Shown here piece after piece: positions 32,922 to 41,035 of a stretch of DNA of 58,455 nt. The position numbers were made by a program, and so were the translations under genes. The notes under the pieces are model-generated. The model did no database searches and was not told the DNA's origin. It saw only the letters and a list, made by a program, of their open reading frames with translations. The stretch lies in NCBI GenBank assembly GCA_902760645.1, contig CACWHC010000018.1, forward strand, positions 1 to 58,455. Direction: 5' to 3'. The first letter of the stretch is position 1; every line of letters begins with the position of its first letter. The stretch comes from an uncultured bacterium. Lineage in GTDB: Bacteria; Cyanobacteriota; Vampirovibrionia; Gastranaerophilales; Gastranaerophilaceae.

Positions 32922-33539
32922 AAATAAATATCTTTTTAATATGTATATGATTTCTATATCGTAATCAGAACCATATTTTTTGCCGAATGTTTTGATAATT
33001 TTTTTATTAAAATAATCTAGCCAATCCTGAAGTTCTGCTATTTTATTCGGGTCATTGTCATAATATGTGTTGATATATTTCTTATACATCTTTTCGATTG
33101 TGTTCCCTTCATATTCAATTATGTCTTCGGAAGAAACAAATCCAATATATTCCGATTTGAAAATTTTTTGGGTTGGATTGTATATTAATTTAAAAATCAA
33201 ATGTGTAATATAGCCTTTGTCATAAGGACATTTGCTATAATACCCTAAATCAGTGGAGGGATCTCTATCAACAATTACATTGACTGTATATGTATCAGTT
33301 TTGATATCATGTCTGTATGTACTAATATCAAAGTAATGATATCCCCCAAACCCGACAAATTTTTTCCCATTTATATTAATTACATATGGAGTCGAATTGT
33401 AGCATTTTTTTGGAGAAAAACACAAAAATTCAATATTGAAATCGTTGTCTTTTTTTATATAATATTCTCTATTCTTGTATGCATTTACTGATGAACAAGA
33501 GAATGTTAAAAATAGAAATAAAATTAATATTTTTTTCAT
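32910..33539 (-). CDS. Putative periplasmic immunity protein, C5 (family B)
   Basis: 209 residues from ATG 33539. The signal peptide starts ILILFLFLTFSCSSVNA, conserved only in its first part. The mature protein is family B: YTVNVIVDRDPSTDLGYYSK, CPYDKGYITHLIFKL, NPTQKIFKSEYIGFVSS, followed by a helical C-terminal extension (KYINTYYDNDPNKIAELQDW). Convergent with the C5 module, 12-base overlap. Confidence 0.6.
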   Translation of the reverse strand: MKKILILFLFLTFSCSSVNAYKNREYYIKKDNDFNIEFLCFSPKKCYNSTPYVININGKKFVGFGGYHYFDISTYRHDIKTDTYTVNVIVDRDPSTDLGYYSKCPYDKGYITHLIFKLIYNPTQKIFKSEYIGFVSSEDIIEYEGNTIEKMYKKYINTYYDNDPNKIAELQDWLDYFNKKIIKTFGKKYGSDYDIEIIYILKRYLFSMS

Positions 33540-33545
33540 AAAGTA

Positions 33546-33573
33546 ATTATACAAAAAATATTAAAAAAATCAA
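33546..33573 (-). promoter_or_regulatory. Leaderless promoter of C5 immunity gene
   Basis: TTGATT, 16-base spacer, TATAAT on the minus strand, six bases before the ATG at 33539. Confidence 0.68.
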
Positions 33574-33588
33574 GTGAAAGATAAAAAG

Positions 33589-33615
33589 GTGGAGCTTAAA
33601 ACTCCACTTTTTTTT
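33589..33615. terminator. Cassette-boundary hairpin C5/C6
   Basis: GTGGAG (33589-33594) pairs with CTCCAC (33602-33607), then eight T's to the ATG at 33616. The extra T puts an upstream GTG (33574) in frame with the module, unlike the seven-T boundaries. Confidence 0.7.
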
Positions 33616-34074
33616 ATGAAAACAGATGAAGAACAAAAGAAAAAAGAAGAACAACAGAATAAGCAACAAACTTCAAATCAAAAATGGATATTACCTGTTT
33701 CCAAAGGTCATAAAATAACAAGTGGATATGGCAACAGAATGCATCCAATTCCGCATGTTATAAAATTTCACGATGGTATTGATATTAATGCAAGAGCAAA
33801 CACTCCGGTTTATGCTGTAGCAGCTGGTATAGTGTTTAAATCTGAATGGTATAATGGCTATGGAAATTACATAGAAATAGACCATGGTAATAACATTCAT
33901 AGCTTTTATGGGCATCTTAATAAGCGAGATGTTACAAAAGGTTCAACAGTAAAGCAAGGCCAAAATATTGGATTAAGCGGTAATACAGGTGCAGGAACTG
34001 CAGAGCATCTTCATTTTGGTGTACAGAATAATACAAAAAGCGATAATCCTGTTAAATATCTTCCGAACTTTTAA
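33616..34074 (+). CDS. Orphan M23 module, cassette C6
   Basis: 152 residues: linker TDEEQKKKEEQQNKQQ, NQKWILPVSKGHKITSGYG as in C3, then an M23 domain with FHDGID, FYGHL and AEHLHF. The residues around YNGYG(N/K)YIEIDHGN are close to C2, so this module appears mosaic between C3 (start) and C2 (middle). No ribosome site. Overlaps the convergent gene by 23 bases. Confidence 0.7.
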   Translation: MKTDEEQKKKEEQQNKQQTSNQKWILPVSKGHKITSGYGNRMHPIPHVIKFHDGIDINARANTPVYAVAAGIVFKSEWYNGYGNYIEIDHGNNIHSFYGHLNKRDVTKGSTVKQGQNIGLSGNTGAGTAEHLHFGVQNNTKSDNPVKYLPNF

Positions 34075-34903
34075 TTATTTTTTTTAATATATAACTGTCA
34101 AGTTGTTTGTATATATATTTTTCAATCAGTTCTACGTTTTCAGGAATATTTGGTTTTGTCATTTCTATTGCAATGATATTGCTGCTACGGGTTGAGTAGT
34201 TATCTTTTGTGGCAATATCATTTGCGACAAAACCTTTATATTTAATATAAAAATTGCTATCTTTTATTTCTATTTTAAATATAAGATGTGTAATGTATCC
34301 GTTTTTATATGGATATTTATACTTGTATGACAAATTTATTTCAGATAGGTCTATTGCAATATCTGTTGTATAGGTATTTTTTAACTTGTTGTATTTTAAT
34401 TTTCTATAATTATATGCAATTCCTTGTCCTATATTGCTGAAATCTCTGAAATAATCGTTCTTAGTCAAAAATTTTTTTCTGAGTAGATTTTCTTTCTCTT
34501 CCGAGTATCTGATAAGTTTATTTATTGGTTTTGTGTTAATATTGTTATCCTTTAAATATGGCAACAATACATCATATATATCAATCCAGCAATCAGTTAT
34601 TGGTATATCTTCTTTTATATTAGTATATTTGTTTGTAATATCAATTAGGCTTATAATAAAGTAAAATATTTCGGATTGCAATCCCATATCTATTGCTGTA
34701 TAGCGTGATTCAGGTTCTTCAGCCAGTATATGCTTATCATAATTTTTAATGTTATTAAATCTAACCTTGTATTCTTTCTTTATAACCTTTTCCATTTCAG
34801 TTTTATACTGTTTGCTAAGTTCTTTCGGAATCGGCTTATATTCGGCAAAGGCAGATAAACAGAAAGTGAAAAATACCGTAAATAAAATTAATATTTTTTC
34901 CAT
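34052..34903 (-). CDS. Putative two-domain immunity protein, C6 (family A + B)
   Basis: 283 residues from ATG 34903 (MEKILI in place of MKKILI). After the shared signal peptide and EYKPIPKELSKQYKTEMEKV comes a complete family A domain (to about residue 155; motif LPYLKDNNINTKPINKL), then a family B domain (YTTDIAIDLSEINL; KYPYKNGYITHLIFKIEI; YIKYKGFVAND). It is the only fused member. It may protect against two toxin classes at once, or it may be a product of cassette recombination. Confidence 0.65.
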   Translation of the reverse strand: MEKILILFTVFFTFCLSAFAEYKPIPKELSKQYKTEMEKVIKKEYKVRFNNIKNYDKHILAEEPESRYTAIDMGLQSEIFYFIISLIDITNKYTNIKEDIPITDCWIDIYDVLLPYLKDNNINTKPINKLIRYSEEKENLLRKKFLTKNDYFRDFSNIGQGIAYNYRKLKYNKLKNTYTTDIAIDLSEINLSYKYKYPYKNGYITHLIFKIEIKDSNFYIKYKGFVANDIATKDNYSTRSSNIIAIEMTKPNIPENVELIEKYIYKQLDSYILKKIIKSSEDI

Positions 34904-34909
34904 AAAGTA

Positions 34910-34937
34910 ATTATACAAAAAATATTAGAAAAAGCAA
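34910..34937 (-). promoter_or_regulatory. Leaderless promoter of C6 immunity gene
   Basis: TTGCTT, 16-base spacer, TATAAT on the minus strand, six bases before the ATG at 34903. Confidence 0.7.
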
Positions 34938-34952
34938 GTGAATGTTAAAAAG

Positions 34953-35069
34953 GTGGAGCTTAAATCCGGTAATACGGGTCATTCAAAAGGTCCGCATTGT
35001 CATCTTACAATAAGAGAAGGTAAATACAAGGGTAAACATGTTAATCCATATAAATATATCAAACATTAA
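34953..35069 (+). pseudogene. Truncated M23 module, cassette C7
   Basis: 39 codons with the same 5' junction as C4 (GTGGAGCTTAAA joined to TCCGGTAATACGGG) but a different 3' part: GPHCHLTIREGKYKGKHVNPYKYIKH. The end is closest to the C1 domain. Not catalytic. Its stop overlaps the stop of the convergent gene. Confidence 0.85.
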
Positions 35070-35575
35070 TAATTATCAGGAACTATTTGTTGAACTTTTT
35101 TTAAATATTTTTCTAATATTTTAATTTTTTTCTTTTCATATTTTATAATACATTGCAATTTTTTGCTATTTACATTGTTATCTTTAAAATATGGGGTTAA
35201 AAAATCTTCCATAGGTACTACTGAATCAGTACCCAATGGAAGATATTTAATTCCCAAATATTTTTCTTGTGTAATTCGCATTAATTTAGCATATAAATCT
35301 ATATCAGCGGCAGGGATAACAAGTTCTGCCATGTTGACAAGAGAAACATGTTTTCCTATATCATATCCATTTCGCATTATATCATTGTAGTATGAAAGAG
35401 CTTGTTTTTGATAATTGTCTATTTTATTTATAACTATAGGATAATCTTGATTTATAATATTTTCAATTTCAGTTTTATACTGTTTGCTTAATTCTTTAGG
35501 AATAGGTTTGTATTCGGCAAAGACAGATAAACAAAAAGAAAATAATACCGTAAATAAAATTAATATTTTTTTCAT
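35066..35575 (-). CDS. Putative periplasmic immunity protein, C7 (family A)
   Basis: 169 residues from ATG 35575. Signal peptide ILILFTVLFSFCLSVFA, EYKPIPKELSKQYKTEIE, helical body with ELVIPAADIDLYAKLMRITQ, and TPYFKDNNVNSKKL. It is closest to C4, and both are paired with truncated toxins. It is the last cassette; no boundary hairpin follows, and the repeat homology ends near 35605, which I take as the right edge of block B. Confidence 0.62.
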   Translation of the reverse strand: MKKILILFTVLFSFCLSVFAEYKPIPKELSKQYKTEIENIINQDYPIVINKIDNYQKQALSYYNDIMRNGYDIGKHVSLVNMAELVIPAADIDLYAKLMRITQEKYLGIKYLPLGTDSVVPMEDFLTPYFKDNNVNSKKLQCIIKYEKKKIKILEKYLKKVQQIVPDNY

Positions 35576-35581
35576 AAAGTA

Positions 35582-35609
35582 ATTATACAAAAAATATTAG
35601 AAAATGCAA
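35582..35609 (-). promoter_or_regulatory. Leaderless promoter of C7 immunity gene
   Basis: TTGCAT, 16-base spacer, TATAAT on the minus strand, six bases before the ATG at 35575. Confidence 0.68.
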
Positions 35610-35730
35610 GTAAAAGTAAAAGAGTCGGAGTGTGGTTGCATGAAATTTATGGGAATGTCCTTAATAATTCTTTTGGCTATTGTTCATGCATATTTTTAGT
35701 GATATGATTGTTTTTAAAGAGGGGTATGCC

Positions 35731-36690
35731 ATGGATATTTTGTTTATTATAGACAGGTTAGAGTTAAAGTGGTTTGAGTTTAATAATCTGGTTACCAATT
35801 TTTGGCTAATCAGAGAGCTGATATATGAGCATAAAAATGTTTATATAACGACTATTGACGGTTTGAGTCTTATTGACGGGAAGCCGATGACACATTGTTA
35901 TTCGGTGTTTGAGAAGAACGGTAATATATTTTATGACAAGACGGATATTCATAGAAATATAAATGATTTCAGTCTTGTAATGTTCAGACAGGATCCGCCT
36001 GTTGACGGAGATTATATCAATTCTACTTACATTTTTGATTTTGTTGATGAAACGAAAACGCTTGTAATTAATAAACCGTCCGCAATTCGTGATTTTAATG
36101 AAAAATTGCACGCCGTATATTTTAAAGAATTGATGCCTGAAAATATTGTGACCTCATCCCGTTCAGATATTTTGAAATTTCTTGATAAACACGAGGAAAT
36201 TGTTCTTAAACCTTTGAACAAGTGTTTCGGTTCGGGTGTTATGACACTAAAAAGAGGTGATAAAAATACCTCTGTAATAATGGATTTAATGACAAATAAC
36301 GGGAAAACTCTTGCAATGGTGCAAAAATACATTCCTGATGCAAAATTCGGTGACAAAAGAGTAATGTTTTTGGGCGGTAAGGTGCTTCCTTATTGTGTTC
36401 AGAAACTTCCGAGCAACAATGATTTTAAGTTTAATGACCATTGTGATGCAAATATTATCAAAGCGGATTTATCACGGGAAGAAATTGATAATTTTACTCC
36501 TGTTGCAAAAAAACTTAATTCAATGGGTATAATGATGGCAGGACTTGATGTTATTGACGGTAAAATTATAGAAATTAACGTGACGAGTCCTTGTTACTTC
36601 ATAAAAGAAGTCAACAACCACTTTGGCTGCACATTAGAAAAAGAGATTACGAACTTTATTCTTGAACAGTTATGCTGTTTTGCCGGGTAG
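35731..36690 (+). CDS. gshB: Glutathione synthetase
   Basis: 319 residues from ATG 35731 (AAGAGGGG upstream; an in-frame start at 35680 has no ribosome site). Joins gamma-glutamylcysteine and glycine using ATP. GshB/ATP-grasp marks: MFRQDPPVDGDY, the Lys of VLKPLNKCFGSGVMTL, VQKYIPDAKFGDKRVMFLGG and GLDVIDGKIIEINVTSPCY with the Mg-binding Glu-Asn pair. No gshA is in the window. It is the first chromosomal-type gene right of the prophage. Confidence 0.85.
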   Translation: MDILFIIDRLELKWFEFNNLVTNFWLIRELIYEHKNVYITTIDGLSLIDGKPMTHCYSVFEKNGNIFYDKTDIHRNINDFSLVMFRQDPPVDGDYINSTYIFDFVDETKTLVINKPSAIRDFNEKLHAVYFKELMPENIVTSSRSDILKFLDKHEEIVLKPLNKCFGSGVMTLKRGDKNTSVIMDLMTNNGKTLAMVQKYIPDAKFGDKRVMFLGGKVLPYCVQKLPSNNDFKFNDHCDANIIKADLSREEIDNFTPVAKKLNSMGIMMAGLDVIDGKIIEINVTSPCYFIKEVNNHFGCTLEKEITNFILEQLCCFAG

Positions 36691-36742
36691 TAAACCGTTA
36701 TTTACATGAGCTTTTCCCTGTCCAGGAAAGTTTATCTCTGCA

Positions 36743-37036
36743 GTGCAGATAGTCAAGATTTTCGTTTACGATTACCCAGGCTGTGCATCCTCTGCCGTTG
36801 TTGTCTTTACATACATTATCTGCAAACGAATAAAAGAGCTGAGAAAAGTTGAAAAAATTACCCTTGAACAACTTGCATACAGAAGCGGTATCTCAAAAGG
36901 CGGTCTGAGTGAAATTGAGAGAAATATGAAAGAACCCGGAGTCTACACAATATTTCGTATATGTGACGGTTTAGGAATTACAATGAAAGAATTTTTTGAT
37001 TTTCCGGAAATTGATGATTTTTTGGATAAAGTTTGA
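36743..37036 (+). CDS. XRE-family regulator, start uncertain
   Basis: The conserved part CKRIKELRKVEKITLEQLA, YRSGISKGGLSEIERNMKEP and GVYTIFRICDGLGITMKEFF is a complete XRE helix-turn-helix. The 30 residues in front (from GTG 36743) look non-native, and no ribosome site or ATG occurs close before ICKRIKEL. The gene may have lost its true 5' end, or it may start at a rare codon. Function: DNA-binding repressor of unknown target. Confidence 0.55.
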   Translation: MQIVKIFVYDYPGCASSAVVVFTYIICKRIKELRKVEKITLEQLAYRSGISKGGLSEIERNMKEPGVYTIFRICDGLGITMKEFFDFPEIDDFLDKV

Positions 37037-37045
37037 CATATGCAG

Positions 37046-39835
37046 TTAACTAAAATCAATTTTATATTTTTTAATTTTATCCGTCAAAATTTCATCTTTT
37101 TCGGTATTATTTTCGTCAGGGTTTAAGGCACAAATGAGTTCTTCAATATCCCAGGGATTTTCAGTACTGTTTATTCTTTCATTTATATCGTCCATATAAT
37201 CTTTATATTTCGCTTCCAGATTTCCCTGAATAACTTTTCTTTTGAGTGTTATTGGTATTGAGCTTTGTTTCCCGTCTAAAATTTCAGCAATCATATATGT
37301 TTCAGGATATTTTTTTATTGCTGACGATTTTATAATAAGGCTGTTTAAATCCTCCAGTTCAAGTCCGTAAACATTATTATTCCCGGTACTTTTGTAAAGA
37401 CAGTCAGCGAGTACGCTTTCCATTGCCAATATTTTTAGTTTAAGATTATTGTTTAGTGTTTGCTTTTTATCATAAATAATCAGACTTGGTTTTGTGAGTC
37501 TAAAATCAGTATCTCTTCTGAGATTGCTGTTTATTCCTCTAAGGTATTCGTCAATAAAAATTTCAGGAATATTTTTGTGGGTGTCAAAAAATATTTCGGA
37601 ACTTTGTACCAAGATGTTTTCTTTGCGTTGCTGTTCGGGTGTATTTACCAAACAGGTATAATTGTCGGCAATATTTTCAGGCATATTATTCAGAATATGT
37701 CTTATCAGTAAATTTTTGCGTGAATGAAAACTTGTATCTAACAATATAACGCCTAATCCCTGACCGTAAGTTTTTAAATAATTTACTAAACTTGTATAAT
37801 CGCCGTCTTTACTGTCAAAATATTCTTCTGCAAGGTCTTTTACCATTCCTTCGGAAATCGGTTTTCTAAACATTTTATACAGATTTTCAAATTCTTTCAT
37901 ATTAATATGATGATTGTTCATAGGTATTGTTATTCTTCTGTTTCCCAGTTTGGTTGATATAATGTCAATATTTTTATCACCCCTGTCTATCTGTGTCAGA
38001 GCAACTTTTATATCACTAAAGCTAAGACTGTATACAATGGGATTTTCTGTTAATTCGTATAATATTTCAGCACCTACCAGTTCAAAAGGTCGGTTGATAT
38101 ACGCAGCTTCCGGCGGTTCTGTCTTTTTAATATGTTCAAGATTTTTTATATCCTGCTCGGTTAAAGGTTCGCCTCTGAGATTTTTAGTCCAGGAATTAAT
38201 CATTTCGGGACTAAATGATTTCTGAATAATTTTAAAATATTCCGTCAAGTAGCTTGTAGGTTCTGTTTTTATCTGTGAATACAGGGTTGTATAATAAGCC
38301 TTTAGGAATTTCTGCATATATACAGGAATTTCATTTTCGTCTTGCAGGTTTCCTTTTTGTTGAGCTTTTTCAAATTTTATTTTTTGTAATTCTTTTATTC
38401 TTTTTTTCTGATCTCTGATAATTTCTTTTTTTAGTTCTTCAAAAGTGCCGTTCTTCATAGCACGTCTGACTTTACCAAGCGAATGTATAATATGGTCGCC
38501 TAATTCTCTGCCAAATTCCGGATTATTTGCCCAAAATTCAGTCATTACTTTCGACTGGAAGTCTTTGAAGGCTTCTGATGAATATATTACATTTTCAGGT
38601 CTGTATATTTGGTGTTTTTTCAGGTGTTCGGACAGTGCAACAATTATATCAAAACTGTTGTTCCACGCATCAATCATAGCAAATTTTAGATGCTCCTGTC
38701 CTGTTCTGAGGTCGTTCAGGTATTTTGTTTTTTGGGCAGGTGACATTTGCTGCCAGCGCTGTATTAGTTTTTCTGTTCGTATGGCTTTGACGGTTTCGTA
38801 ATCATCATCCGAAAGACCTGCTTCAAATATTTTCAAGTTGTTTGCTGCCCAAATTTTGAATAAATCGTCCTGACTTAATTTTTGAGAACCTACTTTTGTT
38901 TTAACTTTAGGTTGTCCGTTGTCGGTTTGTTCTGATTTTTGGGGATTATAAGTCCGTTTGCCCTCTCCGTTATGTTCAGCCTTGTATTTTTCAAGCATTT
39001 CAATTTCGTTAATCTGGTCGGCAATCATTTCCAGTTTCCTCTGATGAGGTAATTTTTCCCACCAGTTTTCAAATTTTTCGACAGTTTTTTTAGCTCTGGA
39101 TGTTCTTTTTTCAGGTGGCAGTTTAGCCCAAAATGCGGAAATTCTCTCGCCAATCCAGTCGGAGTAACCGTTCTGAGTATATCTTAATGATGTTCTGTAT
39201 TCAAATTCAGGGATTTCTATTCCAAGACTTTCTATTGTTTTGGGTCTTATATAAACGGCATCATCTCCGTTTCTGTGCCTGAAATCCGCTTTGAAATCTT
39301 CATTTAAGTCCGATTCCAAATCTTTGTTAATTTCTTCAAAGGTTTTGTTATCCAGATAGATTTTCTTGGCAAGGTATAAGCTTAAATTTTCTTTGCTCTT
39401 TAAAATTCCTGCATCCATTAAAGCAAGTAATTCGGCATTTTCTCTTGCTGAATACAATAAACCAAGTGTAGCTTTCGTATCTTCGGGATTTCTTATGTTT
39501 TTAAATTCGGGGTATATTTCTTTTATGTCATCAACCGTAGTTGCCAGTGTAAGATACTCATAGGCTTTTCTTTGAGCTTCTAAAGGGCTTATATCCGTTT
39601 CTTCGGGATGCTCCTCATAATATGCTTTGACAGTTACCGGCATTAAATCACGATTTTTTTCGTAAAATCTGTTACGTCCCTTGTCAACTCTTGCAGTAAA
39701 CATCAAATTGTCATTGAATTGCGGAATAATTGAATTATAGTTTTTTTGTTCCTGCGGTTCGTTATTATTTGGCAAATTGTTATAATTTAAAAATTTTTTA
39801 TTTGAGAAGTTTGCCGTTACGGGATAAATTTTCAT
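37046..39835 (-). CDS. Large lineage-type protein, unknown function
   Basis: 929 residues, no signal peptide and no transmembrane segment. It starts MKIYPVTANFSNKKF, with LMFTARVDKGRN at about residues 43-54, the short Phe-x-Ala/Gly type of motif also found at the N-termini of three other proteins here (43867, 52231, 55053). The body is helical, charged and rich in Lys, Glu and Trp segments such as RISAFWAKLPPEKRTSRAKK, WEKLPHQRKLEMIADQINE and KLIQRWQQMSPAQKTKYLND, suggesting repeated helical W-x-x-(M/L)-[SP]-x-x-[QE]-[KR] motifs. No enzyme motif is recognised. Confidence 0.7.
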   Translation of the reverse strand: MKIYPVTANFSNKKFLNYNNLPNNNEPQEQKNYNSIIPQFNDNLMFTARVDKGRNRFYEKNRDLMPVTVKAYYEEHPEETDISPLEAQRKAYEYLTLATTVDDIKEIYPEFKNIRNPEDTKATLGLLYSARENAELLALMDAGILKSKENLSLYLAKKIYLDNKTFEEINKDLESDLNEDFKADFRHRNGDDAVYIRPKTIESLGIEIPEFEYRTSLRYTQNGYSDWIGERISAFWAKLPPEKRTSRAKKTVEKFENWWEKLPHQRKLEMIADQINEIEMLEKYKAEHNGEGKRTYNPQKSEQTDNGQPKVKTKVGSQKLSQDDLFKIWAANNLKIFEAGLSDDDYETVKAIRTEKLIQRWQQMSPAQKTKYLNDLRTGQEHLKFAMIDAWNNSFDIIVALSEHLKKHQIYRPENVIYSSEAFKDFQSKVMTEFWANNPEFGRELGDHIIHSLGKVRRAMKNGTFEELKKEIIRDQKKRIKELQKIKFEKAQQKGNLQDENEIPVYMQKFLKAYYTTLYSQIKTEPTSYLTEYFKIIQKSFSPEMINSWTKNLRGEPLTEQDIKNLEHIKKTEPPEAAYINRPFELVGAEILYELTENPIVYSLSFSDIKVALTQIDRGDKNIDIISTKLGNRRITIPMNNHHINMKEFENLYKMFRKPISEGMVKDLAEEYFDSKDGDYTSLVNYLKTYGQGLGVILLDTSFHSRKNLLIRHILNNMPENIADNYTCLVNTPEQQRKENILVQSSEIFFDTHKNIPEIFIDEYLRGINSNLRRDTDFRLTKPSLIIYDKKQTLNNNLKLKILAMESVLADCLYKSTGNNNVYGLELEDLNSLIIKSSAIKKYPETYMIAEILDGKQSSIPITLKRKVIQGNLEAKYKDYMDDINERINSTENPWDIEELICALNPDENNTEKDEILTDKIKKYKIDFS

Positions 39836-39921
39836 GAATATTTCCTTTTGATATAAGTATGCTTATTATAAGTTTCTGAATATAATTTTTTGCTAATTTA
39901 ATTAATATTAGGGTATCCCTT

Positions 39922-40998
39922 TTACTTTACTCTTGAAAATACTTCTACATTAATGTCATCAAAGGTATTTGTATTAAAATAAGCACAGGAGGCTACCATT
40001 GCTGCATTATCGGTACAGTATTTCATTGGCGGTGCAAATGCTTTAAATCCGTCATTTTCTAACGCAAATATTTTTTTTCTTATCTCGGAATTTGCCGCAA
40101 CTCCGCCTGCTATGACAACCTGATTATATCCGGTTTTATCTAACGCTTTTCTTACTTTTTTGACTAATGTTGAGGATACACATTCCTGAAAACTTGCACA
40201 TACGTCTTTTACAACATTTTCGGGAAGTTCTTCCGTATTGTATTCTGCTTTTAACTGTTTAACAAGACGCAAAACGGCTGTTTTTAGTCCGCTGAAGCTG
40301 AAATCAAATTCATCAACTTTTGCTTTCGGTAAAATATAGGCTTTAGGATTTCCTTCCTGAGCCATTTTATCTAATTTAGGACCTCCCGGATACGGTAAAC
40401 CTATCAGTCTTGCAACTTTATCATAGGCTTCTCCTACCGCATCATCAATGGTTTCCCCGATAATTGTTTGTTCGGAATATGATTTGACATCAATAATCTG
40501 CGTATGTCCGCCGCTTACCAATAATGCCATAAACGGAGGTTTTAAATCCGTATCAAGATAATTACCGCAAAGGTGTGCATTCAAATGGTTAACCCCGATA
40601 AACGGTTTATCATAAACCAAAGCCAATGATTTTGCGGCATTTAATCCTACAAGCAGACAGCCTACTAATCCCGGGCCTACTGTTCCTGCAAATGCCGTTA
40701 TATCTCCAGGTTCAATTCCTGCATTATCTTTAGCCTGCTTAAAGGCTTCTTCTATAACTATATTTATGGAATCCAAGTGTTCTCTTGCCGCAATTTCAGG
40801 GATTACTCCGCCAAATTGTGCGTGAGTTTTGATTTGCGAGGCAACAACGTTTGCAATTACCTCTCTGCCGTTTTTTACGATAGCACAAGCGGTTTCGTCA
40901 CAGCTTGATTCTATTGCCATAATATAATTATCGTATCCGCTGTCCGGACCTATATCAATTTGTTTTTCCGAGAATAATGTATTTTTTGTCATTTTCAT
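39922..40998 (-). CDS. tsaD: tRNA N6-threonylcarbamoyladenosine synthase subunit TsaD
   Basis: 358 residues. Universal t6A enzyme; transfers threonylcarbamoyl to A37 of ANN-decoding tRNAs. Motifs: AIESSCDETACAIV, KTHAQFGGVIPEIAAREHL with the metal-binding His pair, GPGLVGCLLVGLNAAKSLAL, VNHLNAHLCG, LLVSGGHTQI, GEAYDKVARLIGLPYPGGP and VAGGVAANSEIR. The length is normal. A TATAAT box ends six bases before the ATG, so its transcript may also be leaderless. Divergent from obg with only 37 bases between. Confidence 0.95.
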   Translation of the reverse strand: MKMTKNTLFSEKQIDIGPDSGYDNYIMAIESSCDETACAIVKNGREVIANVVASQIKTHAQFGGVIPEIAAREHLDSINIVIEEAFKQAKDNAGIEPGDITAFAGTVGPGLVGCLLVGLNAAKSLALVYDKPFIGVNHLNAHLCGNYLDTDLKPPFMALLVSGGHTQIIDVKSYSEQTIIGETIDDAVGEAYDKVARLIGLPYPGGPKLDKMAQEGNPKAYILPKAKVDEFDFSFSGLKTAVLRLVKQLKAEYNTEELPENVVKDVCASFQECVSSTLVKKVRKALDKTGYNQVVIAGGVAANSEIRKKIFALENDGFKAFAPPMKYCTDNAAMVASCAYFNTNTFDDINVEVFSRVK

Positions 40999-41035
40999 AG
41001 TAAAATTATAGCATAAATATGAAAAGGATTAGGGA

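Noticed and set aside
32932-33219. Long antisense ORFs, such as those opposite the tube gene (2932-3219), the Kelch genes and the C5 partner (33309-33491)
   Set aside because: They lack ribosome sites and family motifs and lie entirely inside well-supported genes; typical shadows of AT-rich coding DNA.
35640-35699. 19-residue hydrophobic ORF between block B and gshB
   Set aside because: It has no ribosome site and no homologue that I recognise; possibly a remnant, too weak to annotate.
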